Positions 44,933 to 53,723 of a stretch of 64,000 bases of DNA are shown in pieces. The notes under the pieces were generated by a model. That model ran no database searches. It saw only the letters and a list, made by a program, of their open reading frames with translations, and was not told where the DNA came from. Source of the stretch: Parabacteroides hominis. GTDB lineage: Bacteria > Bacteroidota > Bacteroidia > Bacteroidales > Tannerellaceae. Position 1 is the first letter of the stretch, and each line of letters opens with the position of its first letter. The position numbers and the translations under genes were made by a program. The DNA is taken from the NCBI RefSeq assembly GCF_014287585.1, contig NZ_JACOOJ010000002.1:124001-188000 (forward strand), in the 5' to 3' direction.

Positions 44933-46654
44933 CTACTTACTGCCATAACCCGGATTCTGCTCTAACAGGTTATTTGCACCGATCAGACTGTAATGGATCG
45001 GGAAACGGTTGAAATTCGGATTATTCGTCGCCTTATGATCCCACCAGTCTTCCGTCACGTAGGCATCCCAACGAACCAGGTCCGTACGGCGGCGTCCTTC
45101 GGCCAGGAATTCCAACTGCCATTCGTCCAACATACGGTATTTGTCCAGATTAGCAACCGTTACCGGATCAGGATCGACTCCGTCTTCGAAGTAACGTTTA
45201 CGAACCGTATTGATCAGATCGGCAGCTCCCTGCTTGTCACCGGCACGCATCTTGCATTCGGCCAGCATATAATAGATCTCGGCCAAACGGATAACAGGAC
45301 AGTCGGGATCGCCCTTACGTTTAAACTCTTCCTGGGTAGGACGCGGACTGCGTTTCGTCACACGCACACAAGAGTTTTCTTCTGCCGTTGCAATCGTGGA
45401 AGGCAAGGATGCCAGATCCGGATACTGGGGATCTTTCCCCACTTTTGCAAAATAAGCCACTTGGTCGACAACCGTGATGACCTCACCGGCATACTCACGC
45501 GTGCCCGTACAAACCCATTCCGGATTCAACGGATTCACTAATTTGCCGACGATAAACATACCGCGGTATTTGCCGTTGCCTTCATATACATACGGCTGTT
45601 TACGGATATCTTTATCGTTGAACTTCGCATATGCTCCACCCAACTTATACGGATAGCGTTTGCCGGTCGGGTCCAGACTCGGAATCAAACCGATACCGTT
45701 ATCCGAACCGGAACCTTCCAACCCTCCCAAATAATTCTTATAGTTGTAAGGGACCTGCCATCCCCAATACATGGCATCCGTTTCCGTCTTTGCATTCTGG
45801 CTCGGTACGGACCAGATAATTTCAGGACAACGTTCGTTGTCGAATCCGAAAATATTCGTCCAATCCGATTCCAAAGCATACTGGCCATATTTGCCATCGA
45901 TAATATCCTGACAAATCTGGGCTGCTTCCGTAAACATTTCCTTGCCGATATAAGACTTGGCATTGAAATACAAGCGAGCCTGCAAAGCTGCTCCGGCAGC
46001 ACGGTTGATCGAACCGGTTTCCATCGCGCCCAATGTCTCCTTGACCGGAAGGTTGGGAACGGCAATCTTCAATAAGGAGTCGATGAAGTTGAATGTCTCG
46101 ACATCGGTCGAACGTCCTTTCACCTCGCTCTGGGTAGTTGTGTAGAGAGGTACTCCTCCGAAGAAATCCAAACCGTCTATATAGAACGAAGCTGCCAACG
46201 TACGTTGCTGGTTCAACATGGATTCGCGTGTGCCCTCAGGAAAACCAAGCGCGTCAAAATCCACATTTTCCAAATCTTCCAACGCATCCCAAGACAAAGC
46301 GACACCCATCGCGAAGTTGGTCCAACCGGTTTCTACGCGTGTCATATCTTCCGTATATTCATGATGGTGGAACTTTTGATAGTTCGCCCCGTCATACCAG
46401 TCGCTACCACGTGTCGGCAGACAATACTCATCGGTTCCCAACTCTTGCAACGCCCACCGGGGATTATCATGGGCGATATACCAGCGCCAGTGTGTGAACG
46501 GACGGTTGAAACGTTGCCATACGGCATCTTGTGAGCTATAGAACGTTTCCGGGACCACCTGCGAATAAAAATCTGGTTCGACACTACAGGAAGTAGTGCA
46601 TAGCAGGCAGATCACTCCGGATAAAAATAATTGGAATATATTTTTCTTTTTCAT
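44933..46654 (-). CDS. SusD/RagB-family nutrient-binding lipoprotein
   Basis: The 573-aa protein has a lipoprotein signal (LSGVICLLCTTSC, lipobox CTTSC, Cys about residue 22) and the SusD layout of TPR helices. Markers are SFYIDGLDFFGGVPLYT, AAGAALQARLYFNAKSYIG, VIRLAEIYYMLAECKMRAG and the C-terminal LEFLAEGRRRTDLVRWD. It sits on the cell surface as a lid of the SusC transporter encoded 14 bp upstream, capturing a glycan or peptide ligand. No glycoside hydrolase gene adjoins this pair, so the ligand cannot be guessed. A terminator follows. Confidence 0.93.
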   Translation of the reverse strand: MKKKNIFQLFLSGVICLLCTTSCSVEPDFYSQVVPETFYSSQDAVWQRFNRPFTHWRWYIAHDNPRWALQELGTDEYCLPTRGSDWYDGANYQKFHHHEYTEDMTRVETGWTNFAMGVALSWDALEDLENVDFDALGFPEGTRESMLNQQRTLAASFYIDGLDFFGGVPLYTTTQSEVKGRSTDVETFNFIDSLLKIAVPNLPVKETLGAMETGSINRAAGAALQARLYFNAKSYIGKEMFTEAAQICQDIIDGKYGQYALESDWTNIFGFDNERCPEIIWSVPSQNAKTETDAMYWGWQVPYNYKNYLGGLEGSGSDNGIGLIPSLDPTGKRYPYKLGGAYAKFNDKDIRKQPYVYEGNGKYRGMFIVGKLVNPLNPEWVCTGTREYAGEVITVVDQVAYFAKVGKDPQYPDLASLPSTIATAEENSCVRVTKRSPRPTQEEFKRKGDPDCPVIRLAEIYYMLAECKMRAGDKQGAADLINTVRKRYFEDGVDPDPVTVANLDKYRMLDEWQLEFLAEGRRRTDLVRWDAYVTEDWWDHKATNNPNFNRFPIHYSLIGANNLLEQNPGYGSK

Positions 46655-46668
46655 CTTACAATCTTGTA

Positions 46669-49600
46669 TTAGAAGTTAAACTGCATACCTAACGTCCAAG
46701 TACGGGTGACCGGATAGAAACGTTCCGTATCCCAGAATTTTTCCGTGCCTTGATCCCAACCGGTGATATTGACTTCCGGATTCATACCGCTATAGCCGGT
46801 GATTGTACATACGTTTCCGACTGTACCGTAAATACGGATACGGTCGATCAAATTGTTCGTATATTTCTTCATCGGGAGCGTATAACCTAACGTGATCGCA
46901 TCGATCTTCAGGAATGTTCCATCTTCCAGATAGTAATCGCAGACCTGCTTTTCACCTTTGATATGGTTGAACTTGCCGTAAGCGTCTTTCAGGACGTTCA
47001 GGTTTCCCTGTCCCTGGATGCCATAATACATATTAATCGTATTATATACGTCGAAATCGATCCAGCTACGCAGGTTGATGCCTAAATCGAAGTTCTTGTA
47101 CGTCAATGTATGACTCCATCCGATAATCAGTTTCGGAGTATAGTTGCCAATATATTGCTTGTCGTTTTCCGTTTTCTGTGCAGCCGGAATCACTTCACCG
47201 TCCTTGTTATAGAGCAAGAAACTGCCTTCATCGTCAAAACCGGCAAACTTCCAAATATAGAAAGAACCGATTGTCGATCCTGCTTCCATACGGGCGGCAT
47301 CGCCCGGAGTACCCGGAGCCACGAAACCATTGCCGTTATGATACGAGTTATCGCCTTCCAAAGTCAGGATCTTTCCTTTATTATGGCTCAGGTTCATATT
47401 GGAAGACCAAGTGAAATCTTTCGTACGGATAATGTCGCCTCCGACTTCAAATTCCCAACCTTTACTTTCCATGCTACCGATGTTTTGCATTTGAGTCCCT
47501 TGCGTATAAGGCGGTTGCGGCACTTTTACTTCAAACAGCAGGTTGTCCACCTTACGACGGTAGTAGTCAAACTTGCCATACAGACGACCGTTAAAGAAAG
47601 AATAATCGGCCCCCAAGTTCCATTCCTTCTTTTCTTCCCATCCTAAATTCGGATTGACATTTTGCGATTTCCCGTACGAATACGCCCATGTTCCGTCCGG
47701 CAACATCCAGTTCGTATCGGAAGCTAACATATTAGCCATATACGTCGAACTAAAATCGTTATTACCGGTCACACCATAACCGAAACGAACCTTCAAGTCG
47801 TCCAGCCATTCGAAATCTTTCATAAACTCTTCGTTCGAGATACGCCAACCGGCCGTTGCAGACCAGAAGTTCGCCCAGCGGTTGTCGGCCGCAAACTTGG
47901 AAGAACCCTCATGACGGATAGAAGCGGAAAGCATGTATCTATCTTGATAAGAATAATTGGCACGGGCAAAAAGGGAGAACAAACGTTCCGTAACGAATTT
48001 TTCTGAGCTCATGCCGGCTTTGCCATCAGACAGATAACTACCCTTGCCTATATCCCAATACTTGATACCATCGACAGAAAAGTCGTAGTTGTCCATATTG
48101 AATTTTTCCCGGTTATATTCAAAATAAGAATAACCGGCAGTCATATTCAGGCTATGTCCGCCTTTCAATTCGGTAACATAAGAAAAATATCCTTCCGAAG
48201 TCAGTCTCTCTTGTTTATCGAAAGCCAAATAAGCATGTCCCTTACGGGAATTATCCAATTCCCCACGATGTGTACGGGGCCAATATTTATGTTCTTCCCA
48301 TTGTCGGTTTTCAAACCCAACAACCTGCTGATAGTTCAAACCCGGAATGGGCTTGATATTCAATTTCAAGTTTACTTCCGGCTTGAACCATTTATCCAAC
48401 CCGTAGAAATCTTCCAGCATGACATCCGCCACAACGTTATAGTCCAACGATTCGTTAAGCCAGACATTATAACCGGACTCGCTCTCCGGGTCGTACGGCG
48501 AGCGGGTCGGATTGTTACGCATGGCCTGCTGGAAATTGGGAAAGTGGTTGTTACGGGCAGCTTGGCGGTAATCTACGGCCGGACGCACTTCCAACCAGTC
48601 GTCGAATAACTTGAAAGAGGCATTCACGCGTCCTCCATAATCCTGGCGTTCGTCCTGCAAAGCGATACCCTGGTTCTTTTCATAAAAGAAAGAGGTATAG
48701 ACTTGCGCCTTTTCCGTACCCATTTCCAATGCCAAGTGATGTTTTTGCGAGAAGTTATCCTTATTGATCATCTCGTCCCACCAGTTTGTGTCGGAACCGT
48801 AATCCGTACCGATATTATGTTCAGCATATTCGCGTCCGGACAACATCTCCGGAGCATTGTAGTTCTGCTTCTTCGTGAACTCGTTGCTATACGTCAGTTT
48901 CACTTTTCCATTCGTGTCCGAACCGCTTTTGGTCGTGATCAAGATTACGCCGGCAGCCGCACGAGTACCGTAAATAGCACCGGCTGAACCGTCTTTCAAA
49001 ACATCGATAGACTTGATATCATCTTGCGTCAGCGAACGAATATCGCCACCGGGAAAGCCGTCGATCACGACGAGAGGTTCTTTTCCTGATTTGATAGAGG
49101 TCATACCACGCAACTGGAAAGTCGTTCCAGCATTGGCGCTACCCAAGTTATACATCACCAGACCTCCGATCTTACCTTGTAGGGAGGTCGAGATATCCGC
49201 CCCGCTCACACCGACCATCAAGTCATCGGCTTTCAACGAGGTGATTGCACTGGTCACCTGCTTCTTGTCCAAAGAGCCGTAACCGATCACCACGACTTCT
49301 TCCAATGCTTTGGCGTCTTCAACCAGCTTCACATGAATAGTCGCCTGATTGTTTACTTTCACTTCCTGGGTTATATAACCGATAAAGGAAATCACTAAAG
49401 TCGAGTTATTGGGAACATTCTGCAAAACGACTTTCCCGTCCATGTCCGAGATATTTCCGTTTGTAGTTCCTTTCACGACAACATTAGCTCCTGCTACCGG
49501 TCCCATTTCATCCTGAACCATAATCGTTATAGTCCTCCCGACTTGGTTCGTCACAGTATTCTCAATCCGATTCGAGGTTAACAATTCTACATTCTCACCG

Positions 49601-49713
49601 GTCGCAAATACTCCAGTCGTCAAACAAAAGAGCAATCCGCAAGTGACTTTCGATATTCGAGATATTGAACCTTTCCTTCTTAGAGGATGGTCACAATTCT
49701 GTTTTTGTTGCAT
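46669..49713 (-). CDS. SusC/RagA-family TonB-linked outer-membrane protein
   Basis: The 1014-aa transporter has a signal peptide (ISKVTCGLLFCLTTGVFATG). A CarboxypepD_reg-like domain (about residues 60-135: VQDEMGPVAGANVVVKG and NGNISDMDGKVVLQNVP), the plug (about 140-270, starting LEEVVVIGYGSLDKKQVTSAI) and a 22-strand barrel follow. DVLKDGSAGAIYGTRAAAGVILITTKSG is the plug landmark and the C-terminus ends with an aromatic strand (RTWTLGMQFNF). It imports an unknown ligand captured by SusD using TonB energy. Promoter: CATCTTTG (minus, 49787-49794) is one mismatch from TAnnTTTG. No sigma/anti-sigma pair or hybrid sensor adjoins it. Confidence 0.93.
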   Translation of the reverse strand: MQQKQNCDHPLRRKGSISRISKVTCGLLFCLTTGVFATGENVELLTSNRIENTVTNQVGRTITIMVQDEMGPVAGANVVVKGTTNGNISDMDGKVVLQNVPNNSTLVISFIGYITQEVKVNNQATIHVKLVEDAKALEEVVVIGYGSLDKKQVTSAITSLKADDLMVGVSGADISTSLQGKIGGLVMYNLGSANAGTTFQLRGMTSIKSGKEPLVVIDGFPGGDIRSLTQDDIKSIDVLKDGSAGAIYGTRAAAGVILITTKSGSDTNGKVKLTYSNEFTKKQNYNAPEMLSGREYAEHNIGTDYGSDTNWWDEMINKDNFSQKHHLALEMGTEKAQVYTSFFYEKNQGIALQDERQDYGGRVNASFKLFDDWLEVRPAVDYRQAARNNHFPNFQQAMRNNPTRSPYDPESESGYNVWLNESLDYNVVADVMLEDFYGLDKWFKPEVNLKLNIKPIPGLNYQQVVGFENRQWEEHKYWPRTHRGELDNSRKGHAYLAFDKQERLTSEGYFSYVTELKGGHSLNMTAGYSYFEYNREKFNMDNYDFSVDGIKYWDIGKGSYLSDGKAGMSSEKFVTERLFSLFARANYSYQDRYMLSASIRHEGSSKFAADNRWANFWSATAGWRISNEEFMKDFEWLDDLKVRFGYGVTGNNDFSSTYMANMLASDTNWMLPDGTWAYSYGKSQNVNPNLGWEEKKEWNLGADYSFFNGRLYGKFDYYRRKVDNLLFEVKVPQPPYTQGTQMQNIGSMESKGWEFEVGGDIIRTKDFTWSSNMNLSHNKGKILTLEGDNSYHNGNGFVAPGTPGDAARMEAGSTIGSFYIWKFAGFDDEGSFLLYNKDGEVIPAAQKTENDKQYIGNYTPKLIIGWSHTLTYKNFDLGINLRSWIDFDVYNTINMYYGIQGQGNLNVLKDAYGKFNHIKGEKQVCDYYLEDGTFLKIDAITLGYTLPMKKYTNNLIDRIRIYGTVGNVCTITGYSGMNPEVNITGWDQGTEKFWDTERFYPVTRTWTLGMQFNF

Positions 49714-49890
49714 TTTCTTGTATTATTATAAGAAGGTTAATAATAAATAGATTTAAGCCATAATCTTTATCAGATCAATACCGAGGCAAAGATGCCTCAT
49801 TTAAAAAATTTCACATTTTACGTCATAGGCCTACAGATTTAAATTGTCCATATAATTTTCTAATAAACTTCTTCTATCAAAAAAGACTAT

Positions 49891-50213
49891 AGTTCTTGGA
49901 GAACTACGGCCTTTTTGAGGTTATTCTCATTAAATTACGGAAAGGTGTCAACCTACGGATATTTGTTTTATTATTTTTCTCAATGAAGTAAATAGCTATT
50001 TATCAATATATTATTCAATTCCTCACTATAGAACATCTTAGTATTATAATATTTTTTGTTTGAAATTGATATTTTTTGTTTAGTTTTACAACCAATATAA
50101 GATGTTGTTAAAAGAAGGAGCATCTTATATTAAGATATTTGAATGTGTTTTTGATAATTATTTATTTATGGTGCTTTGTGCGTTATATGAAAAGCCGTAG
50201 TTCTCCAAGAACT
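49891..50213. repeat. MITE-like element with 20-bp inverted ends
   Basis: AGTTCTTGGAGAACTACGGC (49891-49910) recurs inverted and identical at 50194-50213, enclosing 283 bp of AT-rich DNA without a gene. Each end is itself a short dyad, AGTTCT-TGG-AGAACT. No clear target-site duplication is seen. Confidence 0.65.
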
Positions 50214-50352
50214 CGGTGTGAAGTACAAACATAAATTGACCTCTCGCAAACTTCTGTCATTTACCAGAGCCGCACCAAAATATTTCCTTGTATAAATGTT
50301 TCACTTCTGGCAGTATTTGAACCGCTAAATGAAGATTTGTCGGTGTGATCCC

Positions 50353-50450
50353 TGTTCCCGCGCTTGACGCGGGATCGCATTAGGACCGGCCATATAAATA
50401 TCGATCGATAAGGTCTGTTCTTTTGCGATCCCGCGTCAAGCGCGGGAACA
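50353..50450. repeat. 27-bp GC-rich inverted repeat
   Basis: The perfect 27-bp arms 50353-50379 and 50424-50450 each contain the dyad CCCGCG-CTTGA-CGCGGG, separated by a 44-nt AT-rich loop. GC content is much above the flanks. This looks like a dispersed intergenic repeat (REP-like). Confidence 0.8.
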
Positions 50451-50897
50451 AGGTAGTTAAATCATCATTTACAGGTTCAAATATTCTTAGATTATCCTCT
50501 AAATCCCCCCAGGTTGTTTTATTTAATTAGGGTTCACACTATTCGGATGACTCTGTAGATCAGCATGTTGCTGTGAACCCTGTGAATGCAAGATAAAAAA
50601 AGGCGGGATCGATCGATAGGATTGGCTGATCGTAATCCGGTTTCACAGCCTTCACAACAAATTACTGGCCATTAGTCTTTTACCGCCGTGAACCCTGTTT
50701 TTTAGTTTTGTCATATAAGGGCTTGGATTGGCTCCTGTCCCATAAAATATAGGTTATAGGCTAAAAAATACAGCCTTTAGCCTGTCCGGGAAAAGCCTAT
50801 AGGGTAGCAGGAAAAAGGTAGGCATCTATCCGGCAACCGATGCCTGTCTTTTCGGGAAGCGACAGGCATCTATAGGAACAACTTCACATAAGAGCTT

Positions 50898-51045
50898 TGA
50901 GTCTGATAGACGTAGATTAAAATAAATAAACAGGATTTTTTGACGCGGATTTCGCGGATAACGCGGATTAAACACCTGATACATATTTCTTATCGCGTTA
51001 TTCGCGAAATCCGCGTCAAAATTATATTAGCGTCTATCAGACTCA
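50898..51045. repeat. Nested inverted repeat, 148 bp
   Basis: Outer arms of 15 bp (TGAGTCTGATAGACG, 50898-50912, with its complement at 51031-51045) enclose inner arms of 28 bp (50937-50964 and 50994-51021, one mismatch), which carry the phrase GACGCGGATTTCGCG. Transcribed from either strand it would fold into a long hairpin. Confidence 0.8.
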
Positions 51046-51067
51046 TATTCTGGCAGATTTGAATCAA

Positions 51068-51156
51068 TTTTAGGCACGGATTTCACGGATTACACGGCAA
51101 GAAGTTTTTTTCAAAACATATTTAAACCGTGTAATCCGTGAAATCCGTGCCTAAAA
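51068..51156. repeat. 30-bp perfect inverted repeat
   Basis: Arms 51068-51097 and 51127-51156 are perfectly complementary (core GGCACGGATTTCACGG) around a 29-nt loop. It is similar in wording to the inner arms of the preceding repeat (GGATTTCGCGG against GGATTTCACGG), so both may belong to one repeat family. Confidence 0.85.
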
Positions 51157-51224
51157 TATAGGTTCAGTTTTTCTTATATCCGAACCTTACCCGTACCAAT
51201 AAAGAGAAACGAATATAGCCTTCC

Positions 51225-52193
51225 TTATAAAGACCGGATTATTTCTTCGCTTAAGCCGGTGCACTTTGCTATGGTAGCAACGTCTACACCCGTATCTTTC
51301 ATTCTGGCAGCGACTTGGCGCATGCCTTCGGCTTTTCCTTTCGCCTCACCTTCAGCAAGGCCTATGGCTTTTCCTTCAGCGATTCCTTCCGCTTTGCCTT
51401 CTATTCTCCCTTCCCATTTGGCCGTGTCGATCACGTCGTTTTGGATCATGATGGCGTCGAGATGGCGATCGTAGATAAGGCGTTCCTGGGGCGACATCGA
51501 GTAATATTTTAACTTCTCGCGGGCTTCCTTCAGGCCCGGTGCGGTCGTGTCCGGACGGATCGTGCCGTCTTTCAGGTATTCGATCCATTCGTCCAAAGGG
51601 GTGAGAGCTACTTTGTCGAACTCGTTTACACGGACTAAGATATATTCGGGGAAGATTTCGGCGGGAAGGCGAGAGACGAGGACATCGCGTTCGCGCGTGT
51701 TGACACGCAGGTGGTCGCCCGTATGCACGCCGATGAAATGGTTCTGCCCGTGATAGATATAGTCCGTCCCGATGCCGATGTCGAAATAAAGGATGCTGAT
51801 GGAGTAGACTTTCTTGATTTTCTCGTAGCCTTCACCTATGGAGATATGTTCGGTGATAGCTTTGGCGACGCCGTAGAGGATGCGTTCCAAGTAATGCAGT
51901 TCGCGTGTGTTCTGTATCTCGACGAGGATGATTTCGCCTTTGCTGTTCAAGGCTTTGATGTCGACGCGGTTGAACTTGTCATCGGCGCTTTCCTGGTTGC
52001 CTTCGCTTTCGAGGATTTCGACGATCTTGATTTCTTCGTTCAGCATGACGGTCAGGAAACCGTCGAGCACATCGAAATTAGCCTTCTGGCGCAACAAACG
52101 CTTGATGGCCCAGTCGAAGCGAATATACCTGTCCTGCAACTCTTTTCTTTCCATCTCTTCCATGATTTTCAGATCTGACTCTTCCTTTTTCAT
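51225..52193 (-). CDS. Rpn-type PD-(D/E)XK nuclease/transposase-family protein
   Basis: The 322-aa protein belongs to the PD-(D/E)XK transposase-like family (PDDEXK_2, related to recombination-promoting nuclease Rpn). The start YIRFDWAIKRLLRQKANFDVLDGFLTVML is diagnostic. The catalytic residues are in RVDIKALNSKGEIILVEIQNTRE (D, then E-x-Q). FDKVALTPLDEWIEYLKDG is a typical middle segment. The C-terminal segment (about residues 265-295) is a low-complexity run of GXAEGXAXG repeats, typical of this family and prone to slippage. It is present in many copies in Bacteroidota and often classed as mobile. It lies between the inverted-repeat cluster and the second 22-bp array. Confidence 0.88.
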   Translation of the reverse strand: MKKEESDLKIMEEMERKELQDRYIRFDWAIKRLLRQKANFDVLDGFLTVMLNEEIKIVEILESEGNQESADDKFNRVDIKALNSKGEIILVEIQNTRELHYLERILYGVAKAITEHISIGEGYEKIKKVYSISILYFDIGIGTDYIYHGQNHFIGVHTGDHLRVNTRERDVLVSRLPAEIFPEYILVRVNEFDKVALTPLDEWIEYLKDGTIRPDTTAPGLKEAREKLKYYSMSPQERLIYDRHLDAIMIQNDVIDTAKWEGRIEGKAEGIAEGKAIGLAEGEAKGKAEGMRQVAARMKDTGVDVATIAKCTGLSEEIIRSL

Positions 52194-52911
52194 AGTTACT
52201 GTTTTATTAGTTATTACTTATCCACAAATATACATATTATTTATGTACGGGCAACGGATCGGGAAGAATGTTTCGGATATCGGCAGAAATGAATCATTTA
52301 TGCAAGGATATATTTTGGTGCGGTTTCCCTGGTCATTTACTGTCAATTTGATTTGTTTTGAGCATATTAGCTAACATGTATATCCCAACTTTTCTTTTTT
52401 TAGACTAAAGATCACTTGTTTTTGTACCATTTCCTTCAAATCATCTAAATGATTTTTCAAATGATCTGAATGTTTTGGCACAAACATTTGGATCTTTAAG
52501 ACAAGCCATTCGGATGAATCCCAAAAATCATTCAGATGATTTTGCCGGACAAACTAAAACAGAGAGAAAAAAGGCAATAGAAAGGCTTATGGGAGACCGC
52601 CTGAAGCTATTTTAACACCTCACAAGCCCTATGGAGAAGACATTTTAGGATTGACGTTTTGACTGAAATCCATCCTTTCGACCGACACTCCGATTCATTT
52701 TTCCACATCATCTCGGTTTTTCAAAAACAGAAAAAAAGCATTCAGGCGATCCTGTGAACAAAATGGCAATGGTTAATGCTATTTCCTTGTCCCAATTGTA
52801 ATCATTCCGGCAAGGGGAAGCATACAGACGAATATAAGAATAGCAAATCTGGCATTTTGACAAATTGTTTTTATCTTTATCTGTACGAAACAGAAAATCA
52901 TAAGACAGAGA
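52194..52911. other. Gene-free region upstream of the PD-(D/E)XK gene
   Basis: These 718 bp contain no supported gene. The one ordered structure is the 22-bp array B at 52437-52546, described separately. The rest is AT-rich, and the next gene (pirin) ends at 52912 on the same strand. Confidence 0.7.
52437..52546. repeat. 22-bp tandem array of imperfect dyads (array B)
   Basis: Five 22-bp units begin at 52437, 52459, 52481, 52503 and 52525. The clearest unit has the dyad AATCAT-TCAG-ATGATT; the others keep parts of CAT-N4-ATG with one-base phase slips. Linkers vary. The sequence is unlike array A, but the period and the dyad-plus-linker plan are the same. It ends about 240 bp before the ATG (52193) of the PD-(D/E)XK gene on the minus strand. 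Confidence 0.65.
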
Positions 52912-53619
52912 TCACTCCATCGGAACCTCCATCAAAAGCACGGTCGCGTGTTTCAGCACCTCTATGGCAATGCTATCGGTGTCCCAGAAGCCCGCGCCGT
53001 CACGTTTGGAAAGGACTGTGTTGGCAACCTCCACTTCACCTTCGATCACAAACAGGTAAACGCCGTTCTTCTTGCTATGCAGTTTGTATTCCTTCACCAG
53101 TCCCGCATCCAACGTTCCCATCGAGAACCACGCATCCTGGTTGATGGAAGCCGGGGCGGAACCGTCCGGCGCAATCATCAGTCCCAACTCATTCTTCTTC
53201 AGGACGGGACGGATATCATAGCTCTTATAATGAGGTTCCGTATTTTCCTCACGCGGGAACACCCAGATCTGAAGGAAATCCAACTGCTCTTCACCGCTGT
53301 CGTTGAACTCGCTATGGAAAATTCCCGTACCCGCACTCATCACCTGGATATCACCCGGAGTGATCACTTCGCTGTTCCGGATGCTGTCACCGTGACGCAG
53401 ATAGCCCTTCAACGGGATAGAGATTACTTCCATATTCTTGTGTGGATGTGTATCGAACCCTTCTCCCGGAGCGACAGAGTCGTCATTCAGGACGCGAAGC
53501 ATGCCAAAATGCACCCGCTTCGGGTTGTAGTAATTGGCAAAACTAAATGTATGATGGGTCTTCAGCCATCCATGATTTGCATACCCGCGAGTATTAGCTT
53601 TATCCACTACTGTTTTCAT
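52912..53619 (-). CDS. Pirin-family bicupin protein
   Basis: The 235-aa protein has an N-terminal cupin with the metal ligands in FDTHPHKNMEVISIPL, the glutamate-containing VMSAGTGIFHSEFN, and a C-terminal cupin (about residues 145-235). Family starts such as RGYANHGWLKTHHTFSFANYYNP are clear. Related bacterial pirins (YhhW) open quercetin in vitro, but the natural role is unknown. A strong ribosome-binding site AAGGAGG precedes ATG 53619. Divergent from the IMP dehydrogenase-like gene over 104 bp. Confidence 0.92.
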   Translation of the reverse strand: MKTVVDKANTRGYANHGWLKTHHTFSFANYYNPKRVHFGMLRVLNDDSVAPGEGFDTHPHKNMEVISIPLKGYLRHGDSIRNSEVITPGDIQVMSAGTGIFHSEFNDSGEEQLDFLQIWVFPREENTEPHYKSYDIRPVLKKNELGLMIAPDGSAPASINQDAWFSMGTLDAGLVKEYKLHSKKNGVYLFVIEGEVEVANTVLSKRDGAGFWDTDSIAIEVLKHATVLLMEVPME

Positions 53620-53680
53620 AAATAATCCTCCTTTGTTAATTACGTTTATAGAACATTATGAAAGGAAGAAAAGTTTTTAG

Positions 53681-53688
53681 TACTTTTG
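53681..53688 (+). promoter_or_regulatory. -7 element of the IMP dehydrogenase-like gene
   Basis: TACTTTTG matches TAnnTTTG, 36 nt before ATG 53724. Confidence 0.6.
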
Positions 53689-53723
53689 TACCCTAATAAA
53701 ATCATCCAGTAAATATAAACACT

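Larger units (their letters stand above)
49714..51224. other. Gene-free 1.5-kb region with stacked inverted repeats
   Basis: No ORF of credible length or composition is present. The stretch holds at least four long inverted repeats, listed separately, plus smaller ones: a 9-bp pair GGGTTCACA/TGTGAACCC at 50530-50538 and 50572-50580, and AGGCATC/GATGCCT near 50820. Two copies of ATATTTTTTGTTT lie near 50050 and 50070, and a 10-bp hairpin ATATAAGATG/CATCTTATAT lies near 50096-50131. It separates the susCD promoter from the transposase-family gene. Confidence 0.8.
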
